From Pseudomonas azotoformans (GTDB lineage: Bacteria > Pseudomonadota > Gammaproteobacteria > Pseudomonadales > Pseudomonadaceae), in the NCBI RefSeq assembly GCF_001579805.1, contig NZ_CP014546.1, forward strand, positions 5,270,001 to 5,334,000: a stretch of DNA of 64,000 nucleotides, in the 5' to 3' direction. Under the pieces are notes generated by a model, which ran no database searches, was not told where the DNA came from, and saw nothing but the letters and a program-made list of their open reading frames with translations. Of the stretch, positions 8,753 to 16,877 are shown in pieces. The first letter of the stretch is position 1. Each line of letters opens with the position of its first letter. A program made the position numbers and the translations under genes.

Positions 8753-10204
8753 TTAGAACCTGTAAGTGGCCGACAGACTGACAACCTCGCCTTTACTGTC
8801 CACTTTGCCATCCAGGCGCCCACCGCCCAAGCGATCAACGTTAACGGTCTTGAGCTTGACCTGCTCGACAAATTGCCGCGAGTAAGCACCGTCGACACTC
8901 AAGCCCGGTATGGCCTTGATGTCATAACCAAAGCCAAGCGATGCGAAGTAACGGTCACCGTCGGGGATGCGCGGGTCGCGAGTCGAGTTGCGGGTAGGGG
9001 TTTGGTCATAGGCTACGCCCGCCCTCAAGGTCAGCTCATCCGTGGCCTTGAAATCGCCCCCCAGGGAGTACATCCAGGCGTCCTTGTAGTTGTAGGGAAT
9101 GGCGACAATCGTCGAACCTTCGGACTTGAGCGTCAGGTCCTTGAAGGAAGACCATTGCGTCCACATGGCACTGACGCCCAATGTCCAGCGGTCGTTGAGC
9201 TGGTGTACCCAGTCGATGGCGGCGGTTGCCGGAATGTCCAACTGAGTGCTGGCATTGGCGCCATTGGGGTACAGCTTGAGCCCAGGATAAGCTGTTTCAA
9301 CCAGCGTCTTGCCATCACCGAAGATCGTATCGTCGGTCATCAGGCCGTTGTTCAGCGCATCCGCGCGGATCTTGTACTTGCCGGTCAGCTTGTTTTTGAT
9401 TTTGGCGTGATAGTTCAGGCCCAATGAGTCCCTCTCAGTCGGTTTCCACACCACGCCGCCAAACCAGCCGACGGACACATTGTCCACCTTGACCCGCATC
9501 AGCGCGCTACCAACGCCCGACGGGAACGCGCCGTTGCTCAGGCCTGGAGAGACCGACGCGGCCGAGAACAGGTCGATGTTCTGGCTGACGAAACCCTGGC
9601 TGCGCTGGACGATCATGCCGCCACCGAGCGAAAGGTTGTCACGCACCTTGAAGGACAGCGAACCCGTCAAGCCGACGGTTTCAATCTTGGTGTCCACGGC
9701 GAAGTCACGGAACTTGGAATTCTCATCCCACGTGGTACGCATGCCTTGCGGCACGACCTGACTGAGGCCGAAGGCAAAGCGGTCATTGATCGGGATCACC
9801 AGGAACCCGGTTGGCAACCAGGCGGTGAAACCACCCTGACCACCGTTGTTGTTGTTGACGGTGGCCGTGCTCGGATCAAAGCTGCCATCGGGCAATACCG
9901 CGGTATTGCTGGCCGGGGCACCGGTGTAATCGTAGGAGTTACCCGTGTATTTGATCTTGATCCGCGCATAATCGACGGTTTGTTGAACCACTGATTGGTC
10001 GACAAACGCCATGGCGGCCGGGTTGTTGTACGCAGAACTTGGATCGTTCTTGAACAGAGAACCGCCGCCGAACGCCCGGCCCCAGCCTGGGGCGCCGTAA
10101 GTCGGCGTGGAGAAACCACCCGCCTGCACGGGCGCAGTCGTCATCAGCCCCCCCAGTATTGCCAGCCCCAGCAGTGTTCGAGCCTGTTGTTTCTTAGTGA
10201 TCAT
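8753..10204 (-). CDS. FadL/OmpP1-family outer-membrane hydrocarbon/fatty-acid porin
   Basis: 483 residues from ATG 10204, chosen because AAGGAG lies 5-10 bases upstream; a longer in-frame start at 10237 lacks this. A signal peptide ends TAPVQA before GGFSTPTYG. NPAAMAF is the conserved NPA-region motif of FadL-type channels, and the protein ends in Phe (SATYRF), the outer-membrane assembly signal. FadL-family barrels admit long-chain fatty acids or hydrophobic compounds such as alkanes through a lateral opening. It follows praA and praB on the same strand downstream of alkB, so alkane uptake is the likely job. It is the intact partner of the frameshifted copy at 6267-7720. Confidence 0.9.
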   Translation of the reverse strand: MITKKQQARTLLGLAILGGLMTTAPVQAGGFSTPTYGAPGWGRAFGGGSLFKNDPSSAYNNPAAMAFVDQSVVQQTVDYARIKIKYTGNSYDYTGAPASNTAVLPDGSFDPSTATVNNNNGGQGGFTAWLPTGFLVIPINDRFAFGLSQVVPQGMRTTWDENSKFRDFAVDTKIETVGLTGSLSFKVRDNLSLGGGMIVQRSQGFVSQNIDLFSAASVSPGLSNGAFPSGVGSALMRVKVDNVSVGWFGGVVWKPTERDSLGLNYHAKIKNKLTGKYKIRADALNNGLMTDDTIFGDGKTLVETAYPGLKLYPNGANASTQLDIPATAAIDWVHQLNDRWTLGVSAMWTQWSSFKDLTLKSEGSTIVAIPYNYKDAWMYSLGGDFKATDELTLRAGVAYDQTPTRNSTRDPRIPDGDRYFASLGFGYDIKAIPGLSVDGAYSRQFVEQVKLKTVNVDRLGGGRLDGKVDSKGEVVSLSATYRF

Positions 10205-10255
10205 GCGGCACTCCTTATTATTATTCGCTTCCGGCATGGCCGGCTTTCCACGGCA

Positions 10256-10281
10256 GCCGGCACCTCTTTCGAGGCACCGGC
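10256..10281 (-). other. Intercistronic hairpin between praB and fadL
   Basis: GCCGG-CACCTC-TTTC-GAGGCA-CCGGC, a long interrupted stem in the gap between the praB stop (10325) and fadL start (10204). No U tract follows in the direction of transcription. Confidence 0.45.
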
Positions 10282-10324
10282 CTTTCAGCGGGTGATCAAC
10301 CCTTTGTTCCGTGACCCATCCCCG

Positions 10325-10837
10325 TTATGGGTTAACGGTCAGACCTGTGGCAGTGGTGGTCAGCGAGACAATGTTGCAGCCGCCGCTCAGAGGCTGGTTG
10401 GCAGCCGTCAGCGTGTGCGTGGTTGGGTTCCAGTCCACGTCGATGGTGGAGATGCCGCAATCAGTAGCCGGAATAACGATGGTTTTTTTGATGGTGTAGC
10501 CGACGTTAGCCACCTTGCCCTTCTTGCCATCAGTGCCCGCCGATGCAGTCAGCACCCAACCGGGTGCCGGAATGCTTTTAAGCGTAGGCAAGCCACACAG
10601 ACCGCCGCCGGTGAGGGCAGCGTTGGTAATGGTGGCAACACCGCCAGTGACCGTGCCGCTGAAAGTAATGCCGCAGGTCACGCTGCCGCCAAATGAGGAC
10701 GGCGACTGCACCACGATGGAGCCAGCAGTCGTGGTGAACGGACCTTCAGGGCTGATCGAAGCGGCATTCGCCAGAGAGGCTGCGCCCATGCAAACAGTCA
10801 AAGCAGTCAACGACACGAGGGTTTTCAAGCTTTTCAT
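10325..10837 (-). CDS. praB: PraB-like alkane-oxidation accessory protein
   Basis: 170 residues. A signal peptide (MKSLKTLVSLTAL... ending ASLANA) precedes a mature part of about 145 residues rich in Gly, Thr and Ser with paired Cys (VTCGITF, GGLCGLP, TDCGIS, SGGCNIV), so it is an exported, probably disulfide-bonded beta-rich protein. Such proteins are annotated as PraA/PraB, activators of alkane oxidation in Pseudomonas. Mechanism is unsettled; surface or biofilm-linked roles have also been proposed for the family. It lies between praA and fadL on the same strand downstream of alkB. A closely similar but frameshifted copy is at 7823-8316. Confidence 0.75.
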   Translation of the reverse strand: MKSLKTLVSLTALTVCMGAASLANAASISPEGPFTTTAGSIVVQSPSSFGGSVTCGITFSGTVTGGVATITNAALTGGGLCGLPTLKSIPAPGWVLTASAGTDGKKGKVANVGYTIKKTIVIPATDCGISTIDVDWNPTTHTLTAANQPLSGGCNIVSLTTTATGLTVNP

Positions 10838-10857
10838 TGTTTTTCCTCACATGTTAT

Positions 10858-10874
10858 GGCGAAGTCATTTCGCC
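10858..10874 (-). promoter_or_regulatory. Leader hairpin upstream of praB
   Basis: GGCGA-AGTCATT-TCGCC just upstream of the GTGAGGAA ribosome site. The surrounding 100 bases align with the leader of the second copy, and the stem is kept while the loop differs. Confidence 0.45.
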
Positions 10875-10969
10875 AGGGGTAATGGCCATGATCGAGAGGT
10901 CACGGTGAAACTGCAGAACTTCCCTTTCCAGCCAAATCTCAATTCAATTACCGCAATAAAATCAGGTAG

Positions 10970-11464
10970 TTACTCAACAACCTTAAAGTTAGGTGGCATC
11001 TTGATAGATACCGTCTTGATCGTGCAGTCTTCGCCGATCGGTACATTGGCGGCCTCCAACTTGCCGGTGGCGTTGTCCCAGGTGCCATCGGCGGTCGAGG
11101 GTCCGCATTTGCCGCCCAAGCCAAATGCATGGACATCCACGCTGATCTTCGACATGGAACCGCTCTTGGTGTCTTTGGCGACCAGTACCCAAGGCAGGTT
11201 GATGGCTTCGACCCGGCTGCACTTGAGGCCGCCGTCGAATTCGACTTTGTCGACATTCACCGATGAGCCATCCGCCGCGACTTTGCCGGCCACCTTGATG
11301 GTGCAATCAGCGCTGATCAGCGCACCTTTTGAAAAGCTGATGGGGCCCTGGGCGGTAAACGTACTGCCAGCCGGTTCGATACGGGCGGCCTGGGCCTGGT
11401 GATAGGCAATAAGGCCCAGTGCAGCCAAAATGATATGGGTGGTGAACTTGGCAGGTGCTTGCAT
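10970..11464 (-). CDS. praA: PraA-like exported alkane-oxidation accessory protein
   Basis: 164 residues starting MQAPAKFTTHIILAAL. A signal peptide ends about HQAQA before ARIEPAGSTFTAQG. The mature part shares the PraB pattern: SxxFTAxGxI near the start, then Cys segments SADCTIKVAG, GLKCSRV, GGKCGPS and EDCTIKT. A good ribosome site (GGGAAGGA) precedes the ATG. It lies between alkB and praB on the same strand, and the intergenic sequence of its promoter recurs at 8473-8518. The praA/praB naming within the family is by position and similarity and could be swapped. Confidence 0.7.
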   Translation of the reverse strand: MQAPAKFTTHIILAALGLIAYHQAQAARIEPAGSTFTAQGPISFSKGALISADCTIKVAGKVAADGSSVNVDKVEFDGGLKCSRVEAINLPWVLVAKDTKSGSMSKISVDVHAFGLGGKCGPSTADGTWDNATGKLEAANVPIGEDCTIKTVSIKMPPNFKVVE

Positions 11465-11470
11465 GGTGTA

Positions 11471-11513
11471 CGTCCTTCCCTTTAATTATTTTTGTTCGGG
11501 TCAAACAACTTTC
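11471..11513 (-). promoter_or_regulatory. praA upstream region with inverted repeat
   Basis: Contains TGTT-CGGGTCA-AACA followed by AACTTTC, about 24-50 bases upstream of the praA start. The same block, with a perfect TGTTC/GAACA palindrome, is found at 8473-8518, so it is a candidate operator or promoter element. Confidence 0.5.
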
Positions 11514-11546
11514 TGGCTATCGAATTGGAAACTTCCGGGCGATAGA

Positions 11547-11567
11547 GGCCTGCGCGGCACGCAGGCC
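11547..11567 (-). other. Hairpin between alkB and praA
   Basis: Perfect 8-bp stem GGCCTGCG/CGCAGGCC with a 5-base loop, 29 bases after the alkB stop. No U run follows on the minus strand, so it may act as a partial terminator or as an mRNA end stabiliser. Confidence 0.5.
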
Positions 11568-11595
11568 CCGAGTACGCAAACGGTGTGACTTGAAC

Positions 11596-12876
11596 TTAAA
11601 AAGGCTTGGCGCTGTTGCTGTACTTCTCCAGGTACTTCAACCGTTGTGAGGGCTGAAGATTAGTCAGCGTAATATCTCCCGCATAATGATTCAGTACCCG
11701 ATGGTCCATGCGCCGCCGCCATAAGTAAGGCACATAGGCCCAGACAATCATGCTCGCATAACCATAAGGAAGTTGCGGCGACTCATCAAAATGACGCAAC
11801 GATTGATAACTACGAGTTGGATTGGCATGGTGATCGGAGTGCCGTTGCAATTGAAACAGGAAGATATTGGTAACAATCCGATTACTGTTCCATGAATGCC
11901 GTGGCGAACAACGCTCATAACGACCATTGGGCAACTTCTGACGTTTAAGCCCGTAGTGTTCTACATAGTTCACGACTTCCAGCAGCGAAAACCCGTAGAT
12001 GCCTTGGATAATCAGGAACGGAATCACTGCCGCTCCCAGCCAAGCGATCATCGCGCCCCACAGCACCACGCTGTACATCCAGGCACTGAGCACGCCGTTC
12101 TGCCAATGCCAGGCCGGCAGGCCGACCTTGCGCAGGCGTTCGCGCTCCAGGTTCCACGCCGAGCGGGCACTGAACCACACCGAGCGCGGCAGAAAGGCCC
12201 AGAAGCTCTCCCCCAGCCGCGAGCTCGCCGGATCTTCCGGCGTGGCGACACGGACGTGGTGACCACGGTTGTGTTCGGTGTAGAAGTGACCGTAGAAGGT
12301 CGGCGCCAAGGTGACTTTGGCCAGGAACACTTCCAACGCATTGGGCTTGTGACCCAGTTCATGGGCGGTGTTGATCGCGATGCCGGTGGCGGCGCCGGTC
12401 GACATGGCCATGCCCAGGTAAGTGAACCAACTCACTTCGCCATGCAGCTGGGTGCGTGCGGTGATGTAGCTGGCCGCATGGGACAGCCAACTCGACGGCT
12501 CCAGGTTCGCGGCAGCCTGCAACAGCCCGCCGTGGATGATCCAGTCGATACCGCCAGCGGCCAGCCAACCGGTGATCACCACCGACGAAATGACAAACAG
12601 TACGCCGGTGTAGACGATCCAGCGGTAGTAGCTTTGCGATTCAAGGTGGCTGACGGCGGATTCGGGCGGGTTGCTCACGTCTTCACCGAGCAAACCATCG
12701 ATCAGCGGGATCAGGCCGAAGATCACCAATACGCCGACCCACCAGAGTTGCTGGATACCGGTGGTGATGGCCAGGGCGCCGGACAACAAAGGCGTGGCCA
12801 AGGGCATGATGCCCAACCACCACAGGTGGCGCTTGCCGTCGGTCCATACGCTTGGCGCTGCCAGTGTCTGATTCAT
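11596..12876 (-). CDS. alkB: Alkane 1-monooxygenase (AlkB)
   Basis: 426 residues from ATG 12876 (MNQTLAAPSVW), chosen because GGTGG lies just upstream and the length then fits AlkB of P. putida GPo1. A longer frame opens with TTG at 12993. The integral-membrane di-iron hydroxylase signatures are all present: HELGHK at about 172, EHNRGHH at about 201, NYVEHYG at about 303 and LQRHSDHHA at about 343, with HSWNSN between. Several membrane spans lie in the first 150 residues and near 265-300. It hydroxylates n-alkanes at the terminal carbon using electrons from rubredoxin; no rubredoxin gene is in this window. By alignment of the PLIDGLLGED segment, the GPo1 gate Trp55 is replaced by Ile (about residue 52). 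Confidence 0.95.
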   Translation of the reverse strand: MNQTLAAPSVWTDGKRHLWWLGIMPLATPLLSGALAITTGIQQLWWVGVLVIFGLIPLIDGLLGEDVSNPPESAVSHLESQSYYRWIVYTGVLFVISSVVITGWLAAGGIDWIIHGGLLQAAANLEPSSWLSHAASYITARTQLHGEVSWFTYLGMAMSTGAATGIAINTAHELGHKPNALEVFLAKVTLAPTFYGHFYTEHNRGHHVRVATPEDPASSRLGESFWAFLPRSVWFSARSAWNLERERLRKVGLPAWHWQNGVLSAWMYSVVLWGAMIAWLGAAVIPFLIIQGIYGFSLLEVVNYVEHYGLKRQKLPNGRYERCSPRHSWNSNRIVTNIFLFQLQRHSDHHANPTRSYQSLRHFDESPQLPYGYASMIVWAYVPYLWRRRMDHRVLNHYAGDITLTNLQPSQRLKYLEKYSNSAKPF

Positions 12877-13170
12877 GGCAGCCACCGTTGCTGGGCAGTG
12901 CAAAACAGGTTCAGGGAGCGTTGAATGCTCCAGGAAATCAACCATGCGATAAAAGACGTTTTTTTCATTTTTATTCGCTCTTAGGCATTTCAAAAATCAT
13001 TTCAAAATAAACATTGAAATATTTTTTTAAAGAAATAGCGCGGAATCGTTAGGTCGTCAACTACTTTTTCGAGGCCTTTTTTACGTGACCGGACAGTCTC
13101 TTTTTCATCCGCTGGGTCAGGTCTCTAGAGCAAGCATTTCGGACGGTACAACCCGCAGTGAGTGCCACGA
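12877..13170 (-). promoter_or_regulatory. alkB upstream region with repeated ATTTCA/TGAAAT half-sites
   Basis: Very AT-rich. ATTTCA occurs at 12987-12992 and 12999-13004, and TGAAAT at 13015-13020. The last two form an inverted repeat ATTTCA-N10-TGAAAT, a plausible operator for an alkane-responsive regulator. No regulator gene is adjacent. The part from 13050 to 13170 shows nothing recognisable. Confidence 0.4.
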
Positions 13171-14169
13171 CTATTTGCTTGCCAACGCAAAGGGCGGATG
13201 CAGGACCGTAGCGGATTGCGCTGGCCGCGCACGCTTGGCCAGGTGGTGCACCGCCTCTACCACCCGCGCGGTGGCGGTGATCGGCAGCATATGCCCCCGC
13301 CCCTCCACCACCTGCAATTTCAGGCCCGGAACCTTGTCGGCCAGGGCCTGGCCGTGCTTGCGAAAGTCCAGGACCTTGTCCTGCGCGCCATAGATCAGGC
13401 TGATGGGCAGCGTCAGTTGCGGGTAACGCGTGACCATGCCCGGCAGGTCGTTGTTGACCAAGGCGATCTCACTGGACGCGGCATAGAAGTTATCGGGGCG
13501 CATGCCCAGCAGCCCTCCGCCACGGGTGGCGAAATCGTCAGGGGCACTGTCCGGTGCGAACACCCCTTTGACCACCGCGCGGCGCGTCAACAGGCCAATC
13601 GGCACCGTGAGGGTGTGAGACACCCAGCGCCGCAGCCAGGCCGGGCGCACCGCCAGTGACCAGAACACCACGGGCAAAGTCGGTTGTGGATGGGTCAGTG
13701 GCGCCACCAACACCAACCCCGACACTGCGTGGGGATGGTCGAGGGCCAGCGCCAGGGAAATCGCACCGCCCAGGGAATGCCCCAGCACCACGGGTTTATC
13801 CAGGCCAAGCGTATCGATAAAGGCTGCGACTTGCCGCGCCTGGGCTGGCAGGTCCGCAGCGGTGCCTTTGTGGCGTGTGGAATAACCCGATCCAGGGCGG
13901 TCGAGCGTGATGACACGGAACTGGTCACGCAATTGTCCGGACAAGGCATACGTCAGGTTGCGACTACTGCCCATAAGCCCGTGAATCATCACCAACGGTG
14001 GGCCCTTGCCCTCTTCGTAATAATGAAAGCGCTCGCCATTCACCTCCACAAAGCGCCCGTTGTTCGGAACGGCGGCTTCAATACGTCGCGTCATCCACGC
14101 GCTGAATCCCCACAAAACGGTGCTTGCGCCTATCAATACAGCCGCAGCGATAACCCATTCAACAGCCAT
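13171..14169 (-). CDS. Alpha/beta hydrolase (esterase-like), membrane-anchored
   Basis: 332 residues from ATG 14169 (MAVEWVIAAAVLIG). The frame extends upstream to 14283 but without hydrophobic character. An N-terminal membrane segment (about residues 3-23) is followed by the hydrolase fold: oxyanion HGLMGSS, the GHSLGG nucleophile elbow, the Asp in YGAQDKV and the His in GRGHMLP. Such enzymes hydrolyse esters or related bonds. It lies upstream of alkB and is divergent from the Baeyer-Villiger monooxygenase at 14437, a setting in which an esterase would cleave the ester made by that enzyme. Substrate is inferred from context only. Confidence 0.82.
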   Translation of the reverse strand: MAVEWVIAAAVLIGASTVLWGFSAWMTRRIEAAVPNNGRFVEVNGERFHYYEEGKGPPLVMIHGLMGSSRNLTYALSGQLRDQFRVITLDRPGSGYSTRHKGTAADLPAQARQVAAFIDTLGLDKPVVLGHSLGGAISLALALDHPHAVSGLVLVAPLTHPQPTLPVVFWSLAVRPAWLRRWVSHTLTVPIGLLTRRAVVKGVFAPDSAPDDFATRGGGLLGMRPDNFYAASSEIALVNNDLPGMVTRYPQLTLPISLIYGAQDKVLDFRKHGQALADKVPGLKLQVVEGRGHMLPITATARVVEAVHHLAKRARPAQSATVLHPPFALASK

Positions 14170-14436
14170 AGCTCGGTCCTCTGCATCCCTGCGGCTGGCG
14201 ACCTGACCGGAATTGATCAAGGCCTCAGCCATCGTCCACACCCTGGACCTGAACGTCGTGCCTGTCCGTCGGACAAGTCGCACATGAGGAACCTGGGACT
14301 AGCGTAGGCGATATTTTCAGGTAGATTATTTAAAATCTTTTTTAAAATAAGTAATTCAATTTTTCTTTGCAATGGTGTTCTATCTAAAAGACACAACAAG
14401 AAAAGGAGCACACCCGATGCCCATGAAGGAATGCTT
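14170..14436. promoter_or_regulatory. Divergent promoter region between hydrolase and Baeyer-Villiger monooxygenase
   Basis: The part 14310-14400 is strongly AT-rich, with an imperfect palindrome around TTATTTAAAA-TCTTT-TTTAAAATAA (about 14325-14350). It probably holds the promoters of both flanking genes. No firm -10/-35 pair is called. Confidence 0.4.
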
Positions 14437-14440
14437 ATGA
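14417..14440 (+). CDS. Seven-codon leader ORF overlapping the monooxygenase start
   Basis: ATG 14417 reads MPMKECL and stops at TGA 14438-14440, overlapping the ATG of the next gene (14437-14439) as ATGA. It has its own ribosome site AAGGAG at 14402-14407, 9 bases upstream. The main gene's site GAAGGA (14425-14430) lies inside this ORF. It may couple or tune translation of the monooxygenase, or be incidental. Confidence 0.35.
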   Translation: MPMKECL

Positions 14441-15975
14441 ATGCCCAGCGCGACGCCATCGACATCGCCATCATCGGCTCCGGCTTTGCCGGCCTGTGCA
14501 TGGCGATCAAGCTCAAGGAGGCCGGGTTCACCGACTTCTTTATCGCCGAGCAGGCCGATACTCTCGGCGGCACCTGGCGTGACAACCACTACCCCGGCTG
14601 CGCCTGTGATGTGCAGTCCCACGTCTATTCGTTTTCCTTCGCGCCTAACCCGGACTGGACTCGCCAGTTCGCGCCGCAAGCGGAGATCCGCGCTTACCTG
14701 GAGCAATGCGCCACGCGTTTCGGGCTGGCGCCCTACTTGCGGTTCGGCATGGGCCTTGAGCGGGCGGTCTTCGATGAGCAACACCAGCGCTGGCAATTGC
14801 GCTTCAGCGATGGTCGCCAGGTCAGTGCACGGGTTCTGGTCTCGGGCATGGGCGGCCTGTCGCGCGCGGCGCTGCCGGATATTCCGGGGCTCGACAGTTT
14901 CAAGGGCAAGCGCTTCCACTCACAGCAGTGGGACCACGACTATTCCTTGAAGGGCAAGCGCGTGGCAGTGATCGGCACCGGCGCCAGCGCCATTCAGTTT
15001 GTGCCGCAGATTGCGCCGCAGGTGGCTCATCTGGACTTGTTCCAACGCACTCCACCCTGGATCATGCCCAAGCCCGACCGGGCGATCTCGCCTTTCGAAC
15101 GCTGGTTGTTCAAGCATCTGCCCTTCACCCAACGCCTGGTACGTGGCGCTTTTTATTGGGCGCTGGAAGGCCGTGTGGTCGGCTTTGCCCTGCACCCACG
15201 GCTGATGAAAATGGTGCAGAAAATCGCCCTGCGCCACCTGCACAAACAAGTGGCGCGCCCTTCCCTGCGCAAGACCCTGACCCCGGACTACACCATCGGC
15301 TGCAAGCGCGTGCTGATCTCCAATGACTACTACCCCGCGCTGTCGCGCAGTAACGTCGAGGTGGTCACCGACACCGTGCAGCGCATCGAAGCTGACGGGG
15401 TGATCACCGCCGACGGTATCAAGCACCCGGCCGACTGCCTGATCTTCGGCACCGGCTTCCAGGCCACCGATCCCCTGCCCCGCGACTGCATCATCGGGCG
15501 CGGCGGCGTCGACCTGATGGACACCTGGCAAGACGGCGCCCATGCCTACAAGGGCACCACGGTGCCCGGCTATCCCAACCTGTTCCTGATCGTCGGCCCC
15601 AACACCGGCCTGGGGCATAACTCGATGATCCTGATGATCGAAGCCCAGGTCACTTACATCCTCGATGCACTCAAGCAAATGCAGCGGCATCGCATCGCCA
15701 GTGTGGACGTCAAACCCAGCGTGGAAAGCGCCTTCAACCAACAGTTGCAAGACAAACTCAAGCGCACCATCTGGAATACCGGCGGTTGCCAGAGCTGGTA
15801 CCTAGACCCTCGCACTGGCAAGAACACCACGTTGTGGCCCGGCTCGACTTGGTGCTTCAAGCAGGTCACGCGCCAGTTTGCGCTCAAGGACTACGTGGCC
15901 AGCCTGGTGCCGATCAATGCGCCCGACCGTCCTGTGCCCGCCGCCCATTCCGCTGCCGAAGGAAGCCTGTCATGA
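14437..15975 (+). CDS. Type I Baeyer-Villiger flavin monooxygenase
   Basis: 512 residues from ATG 14437, with GAAGGA six bases upstream; the ATG two codons earlier sits on the ribosome site. The FAD-binding motif GSGFAG is at about 14-19 and the NADPH-binding motif GTGASA at about 180-185. Directly before the second lies the Baeyer-Villiger fingerprint FxGxxxHxxxW as FKGKRFHSQQWD (about 155-166). Known enzymes of this group insert one oxygen beside a ketone carbonyl to give an ester, using O2 and NADPH. It is the first gene of a three-gene operon and overlaps the dehydrogenase by 4 bases. Cyclic versus long-chain ketone substrate cannot be told from sequence. Confidence 0.9.
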   Translation: MNAQRDAIDIAIIGSGFAGLCMAIKLKEAGFTDFFIAEQADTLGGTWRDNHYPGCACDVQSHVYSFSFAPNPDWTRQFAPQAEIRAYLEQCATRFGLAPYLRFGMGLERAVFDEQHQRWQLRFSDGRQVSARVLVSGMGGLSRAALPDIPGLDSFKGKRFHSQQWDHDYSLKGKRVAVIGTGASAIQFVPQIAPQVAHLDLFQRTPPWIMPKPDRAISPFERWLFKHLPFTQRLVRGAFYWALEGRVVGFALHPRLMKMVQKIALRHLHKQVARPSLRKTLTPDYTIGCKRVLISNDYYPALSRSNVEVVTDTVQRIEADGVITADGIKHPADCLIFGTGFQATDPLPRDCIIGRGGVDLMDTWQDGAHAYKGTTVPGYPNLFLIVGPNTGLGHNSMILMIEAQVTYILDALKQMQRHRIASVDVKPSVESAFNQQLQDKLKRTIWNTGGCQSWYLDPRTGKNTTLWPGSTWCFKQVTRQFALKDYVASLVPINAPDRPVPAAHSAAEGSLS

Positions 15976-16862
15976 AGTCATTCAACGGCCGCGTGGCGGC
16001 TATTACCGGCGCGGCGTCGGGCATGGGTCGCGCGTTGGCATTAGCTTTGGCACGAGAAGGTTGCCACCTGGCACTGGCGGATAAAAACAGCCAGGGGCTG
16101 GAACAGACGTCGGCGCTGATCAAAACGTCGACCCTGGCGCCTGTGCTGATCACCACCCAGGTACTGGATGTGTCCGATCGCCAGGCCATGGAGGACTGGG
16201 CTGCACGCTGCGCGGCCGATCACGGACAGGTCAACCTGGTGTTCAACAATGCCGGGGTGGCCCTGTCGAGCACCGTGGAGGGTGTGGACTACGCCGACCT
16301 GGAATGGATCGTCGGCATCAACTTCTGGGGCGTGGTCTACGGCACCAAGGCGTTTCTGCCGTACCTGAAAGCCGCAGGCGATGGCCATATCGTCAACACC
16401 TCCAGCGTGTTCGGCCTGTTTGCCCAACCGGGCATGAGCGGCTACAACGCCACCAAGTTTGCCGTGCGCGGCTTTACCGAATCCCTGCGCCAGGAGCTGG
16501 ACCTGCAACGCTGCGGTGTATCGGCCACTTGCGTGCACCCTGGCGGTATTCGCACCGATATCTGCCGCAGCAGCCGTATCGACGCGAACATGACGGGGTT
16601 CCTGATCCACAGCGAACAGCAAGCCCGCGCCGACTTCGAAAAGCTGTTTATCACCGACGCCGACCAGGCCGCCAAAGTGATCCTGCACGGGGTACGCAAA
16701 AACAAGCGACGTGTGCTGATCGGCCGCGACGCGTATTGCCTCGACCTGCTCGCCCGCTGCCTGCCGGCGGCCTATCAAGCCCTAGTGGTGTTTGCCAGCA
16801 AACGCATGGCGCCAAAGCCCCGCACGCCGGTACTTGAACCCAACGACGAGCCCCGCCTCTGA
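15972..16862 (+). CDS. Short-chain dehydrogenase/reductase
   Basis: 296 residues from ATG 15972, overlapping the monooxygenase stop as ATGA. Classical SDR: cofactor loop TGAASGMG at about 12-19, NNAG near 92, catalytic Ser in NTSSVFG, Tyr158 and Lys162 (YNATK), and PGGIRTDI after the active site. It interconverts an alcohol and a ketone with NAD(P). Next to a Baeyer-Villiger enzyme it could supply the ketone from a secondary alcohol; that is inference. SDR plus monooxygenase plus hydrolase also occurs in the mycobacterial mymA operon. Confidence 0.88.
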   Translation: MKSFNGRVAAITGAASGMGRALALALAREGCHLALADKNSQGLEQTSALIKTSTLAPVLITTQVLDVSDRQAMEDWAARCAADHGQVNLVFNNAGVALSSTVEGVDYADLEWIVGINFWGVVYGTKAFLPYLKAAGDGHIVNTSSVFGLFAQPGMSGYNATKFAVRGFTESLRQELDLQRCGVSATCVHPGGIRTDICRSSRIDANMTGFLIHSEQQARADFEKLFITDADQAAKVILHGVRKNKRRVLIGRDAYCLDLLARCLPAAYQALVVFASKRMAPKPRTPVLEPNDEPRL

Positions 16863-16877
16863 ACAGGAGCACGCACC

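Noticed and set aside
10238..10324. Intrinsic terminator between praB and fadL
   Set aside because: A hairpin is present but no U tract follows on the minus strand, and the genes look co-transcribed.
12877..12993. 39-codon extension of AlkB starting with TTG at 12993
   Set aside because: No ribosome site, low-complexity Asn/Lys start, and AlkB homologues match from the ATG at 12876.
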